A stretch of 14,747 nucleotides of DNA from Flavobacterium sp. (GTDB lineage Bacteria; Bacteroidota; Bacteroidia; Flavobacteriales; Flavobacteriaceae), in NCBI GenBank assembly GCA_015478765.1, contig JADMKR010000207.1, forward strand, positions 1 to 14,747, written 5' to 3'. The position numbers and the translations under genes are program-made. Of the stretch, positions 13,604-14,747 are shown in pieces. Every line of letters begins with the position of its first letter. Within the stretch, counting starts at the first letter, position 1. Under the pieces are notes generated by a model that was not told the DNA's origin, ran no database searches, and was given only the letters and a program-made list of their open reading frames with translations.

Positions 13604-13683
13604 CAGTGTATAAGGTTTAGGGTGGGCTGAAAGTTAAAAATATATATGTGGTTTTGAGCAGCATTTTTTCCTAAATTTACGCT

Positions 13684-14598
13684 ATGCTTGATATCGTCAT
13701 AGAAGCCAGAGAGGCTCAGCTTTCCGCAGGTTTTGCCGTTAAACGTATCCTGCCGTACAGGCTGCGCAGGATGATTGGCCCGTTTATATTCATGGACCAC
13801 GGCGGTCCGCTACATATGCCCACAGGACCCGCAAGCCAGTTTGATGTATTGCCTCACCCCCATATTGGTTTATCGACAGTAAGTTACCTCTTCAGCGGGA
13901 ATATGACGCACCGGGACAGTCTTGGCGTAGAGCAGGTGATAATACCGGGCGAGGTAAACTGGATGACTGCCGGAAAGGGTATTTCACACAGTGAGCGCTT
14001 TGAAGATCCTGCCATGTTAGCCGGAGGGCAACTCGAAATGATACAAACATGGGTGGCACTTCCCGAAAAAGACGAAGAAAGCAATCCATCTTTTGATAAT
14101 TACAAGCCCGAACAACTGCCCGTGTATACCGATAGCGGTATCTGGATGCGACTGATCGCAGGAGACGCGTACGGATTGAAAAGCACTGTCAGTACACATT
14201 CACCGTTATTCTACGTGCATGTGGAGTTGGAAGCAGGTATCCGTTTTGGTTTACCCACAGGCCATAGCGAACGAGGGGCGTACATTGTAAGGGGGAGTGT
14301 TGAAGTAAGCGGTATTACATATAGTGCCGGTAATCTGCTCGTGTTCACCAAAGGGGTGGATCCGTTGATTATAGCAAAAGAGAAAGCGACATTCATGATG
14401 CTTGGCGGCGAACACCTGGGCGAGCGTTACATCTGGTGGAATTTTGTATCCAGCAGCAAAGAAAGGATCGAACAGGCCAAAGAAGACTGGAAACAGGGCA
14501 GGATCATATTGCCGCCAACCGACAGTCAGGAATACGTACCCCTTCCCGAGGACAAAAGCAGGCCGGCAGGTGGACCTCCGCCTAATGCACTTTCGTAA
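13684..14598 (+). CDS. pirin family protein (bicupin)
   Basis: A 304-residue protein with two cupin domains. The N-terminal domain carries the metal site: LPHPHIGLSTVSYLFSG (His58, His60) and GKGISHSERF (His102, Glu104), the four ligands of pirin that hold Fe. PFIFMDHGGP (33-42) is also a family hallmark. The C-terminal pirin domain spans about 175-290, ending in GERYIWWNFVSSSKERIEQA. Bacterial pirins have been linked to quercetin-type dioxygenase activity and to stress or redox control; which applies here is not shown. The C-terminal tail is Pro-rich (SRPAGGPPPNALS). A possible -7 box TAAATTTA (13672-13679) lies five bases before the ATG, so the leader would be very short. The partial gene at 14720 follows on the same strand after 121 bases. 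Confidence 0.95.
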   Translation: MLDIVIEAREAQLSAGFAVKRILPYRLRRMIGPFIFMDHGGPLHMPTGPASQFDVLPHPHIGLSTVSYLFSGNMTHRDSLGVEQVIIPGEVNWMTAGKGISHSERFEDPAMLAGGQLEMIQTWVALPEKDEESNPSFDNYKPEQLPVYTDSGIWMRLIAGDAYGLKSTVSTHSPLFYVHVELEAGIRFGLPTGHSERGAYIVRGSVEVSGITYSAGNLLVFTKGVDPLIIAKEKATFMMLGGEHLGERYIWWNFVSSSKERIEQAKEDWKQGRIILPPTDSQEYVPLPEDKSRPAGGPPPNALS

Positions 14599-14719
14599 CC
14601 AATTGCCACCTCCCTGGTGTTTCAAAGATGCATTAGTATTATCATACGTCAACATATCTCCGTGAATCGACGCGGCGAAGTGGACTAAAAGTGCGACCAA
14701 TAATCTATAAATTGAGAAA

Positions 14720-14747
14720 ATGGAAATTATATTGAAACAGGATGGTA
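14720..14747 (+). CDS. start of a further gene, cut by window edge; possibly a small GNAT acetyltransferase
   Basis: ATG 14720 opens a frame reading MEIILKQDG up to the window end. Nine residues cannot fix a family. The start resembles both ribosomal protein L9 (MEIILKQDV…) and small single-domain GNAT proteins (ME-I…DGKKG…). L9 normally follows rpsF/rpsR, which are absent here, and small GNAT genes are often found beside pirin in related genomes, so the second option is favoured. The AT-rich stretch and position 121 bases after pirin are consistent with a gene start. Confidence 0.5.

Noticed and set aside
14720..14747. Ribosomal protein L9 gene start
   Set aside because: MEIILKQD fits L9, but the next residue differs (Gly for Val) and rpsF/rpsR are absent upstream; nine residues are too few to decide.

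Overview
The window looks like chromosomal DNA of a Bacteroidota bacterium, most likely a Flavobacterium or close relative. The evidence is two secreted proteins with C-terminal type IX secretion (T9SS) sorting tails, several TAnnTTTG-type -7 promoter elements with almost no Shine-Dalgarno sequences, N-terminal signal peptides of the MKK/MKI type, and families common in flavobacteria (YwqK-like MORN protein, NUMOD4/HNH-like protein with a C-terminal helix-turn-helix, pirin). No plasmid, phage or integrase gene and no complete insertion sequence is visible. I did not identify the species.

Layout. 1-2542 (minus) is the start of an Mrp-type Na+/H+ antiporter operon: mrpA, then mrpB running off the left edge. 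2764-3111 (plus) is a small secreted MORN/YwqK-like protein with a good intrinsic terminator. 3202-6122 (minus) holds two tandem paralogues, each a signal peptide, seven RCC1-type repeats and a T9SS sorting tail. 6123-6950 is mostly non-coding: an octamer array, hairpins, one probable two-helix membrane protein and a terminator. 6951-9585 carries a strongly disordered hydrophilic protein, a flavodoxin-fold oxidoreductase, a decayed DUF305 gene, a stand-alone RelA/SpoT-type HD hydrolase and, divergently, a small Rho_N-domain protein. 9703-11599 (minus) holds a GNAT acetyltransferase, a chloramphenicol-acetyltransferase-like protein and an HNH/NUMOD4-like protein. 11795-12418 (minus) is a secreted protein of unknown function lying between two copies of a hairpin repeat. 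13017-14598 (plus) holds a GreA/GreB-family factor and a pirin, followed by the first codons of another gene.

How the genes relate. Only mrpA-mrpB is clearly a single operon (1-base gap). The HNH-like and CAT-like genes are 29 bases apart and may be co-transcribed. Several genes fit stress physiology: Mrp for Na+/pH, the alarmone-type HD hydrolase, the disordered hydrophilic protein, the Rho_N protein and pirin. They are not organised as one system, and I see no convincing new multi-gene system. The observations most worth a second look are the broken DUF305 gene (8396-8587), the octamer array whose units resemble -7 promoter elements (6134-6173), the Lys/His/Cys-free disordered protein (6951-7409) and the hairpin repeats bracketing the secreted-protein gene (11705 and 12645).
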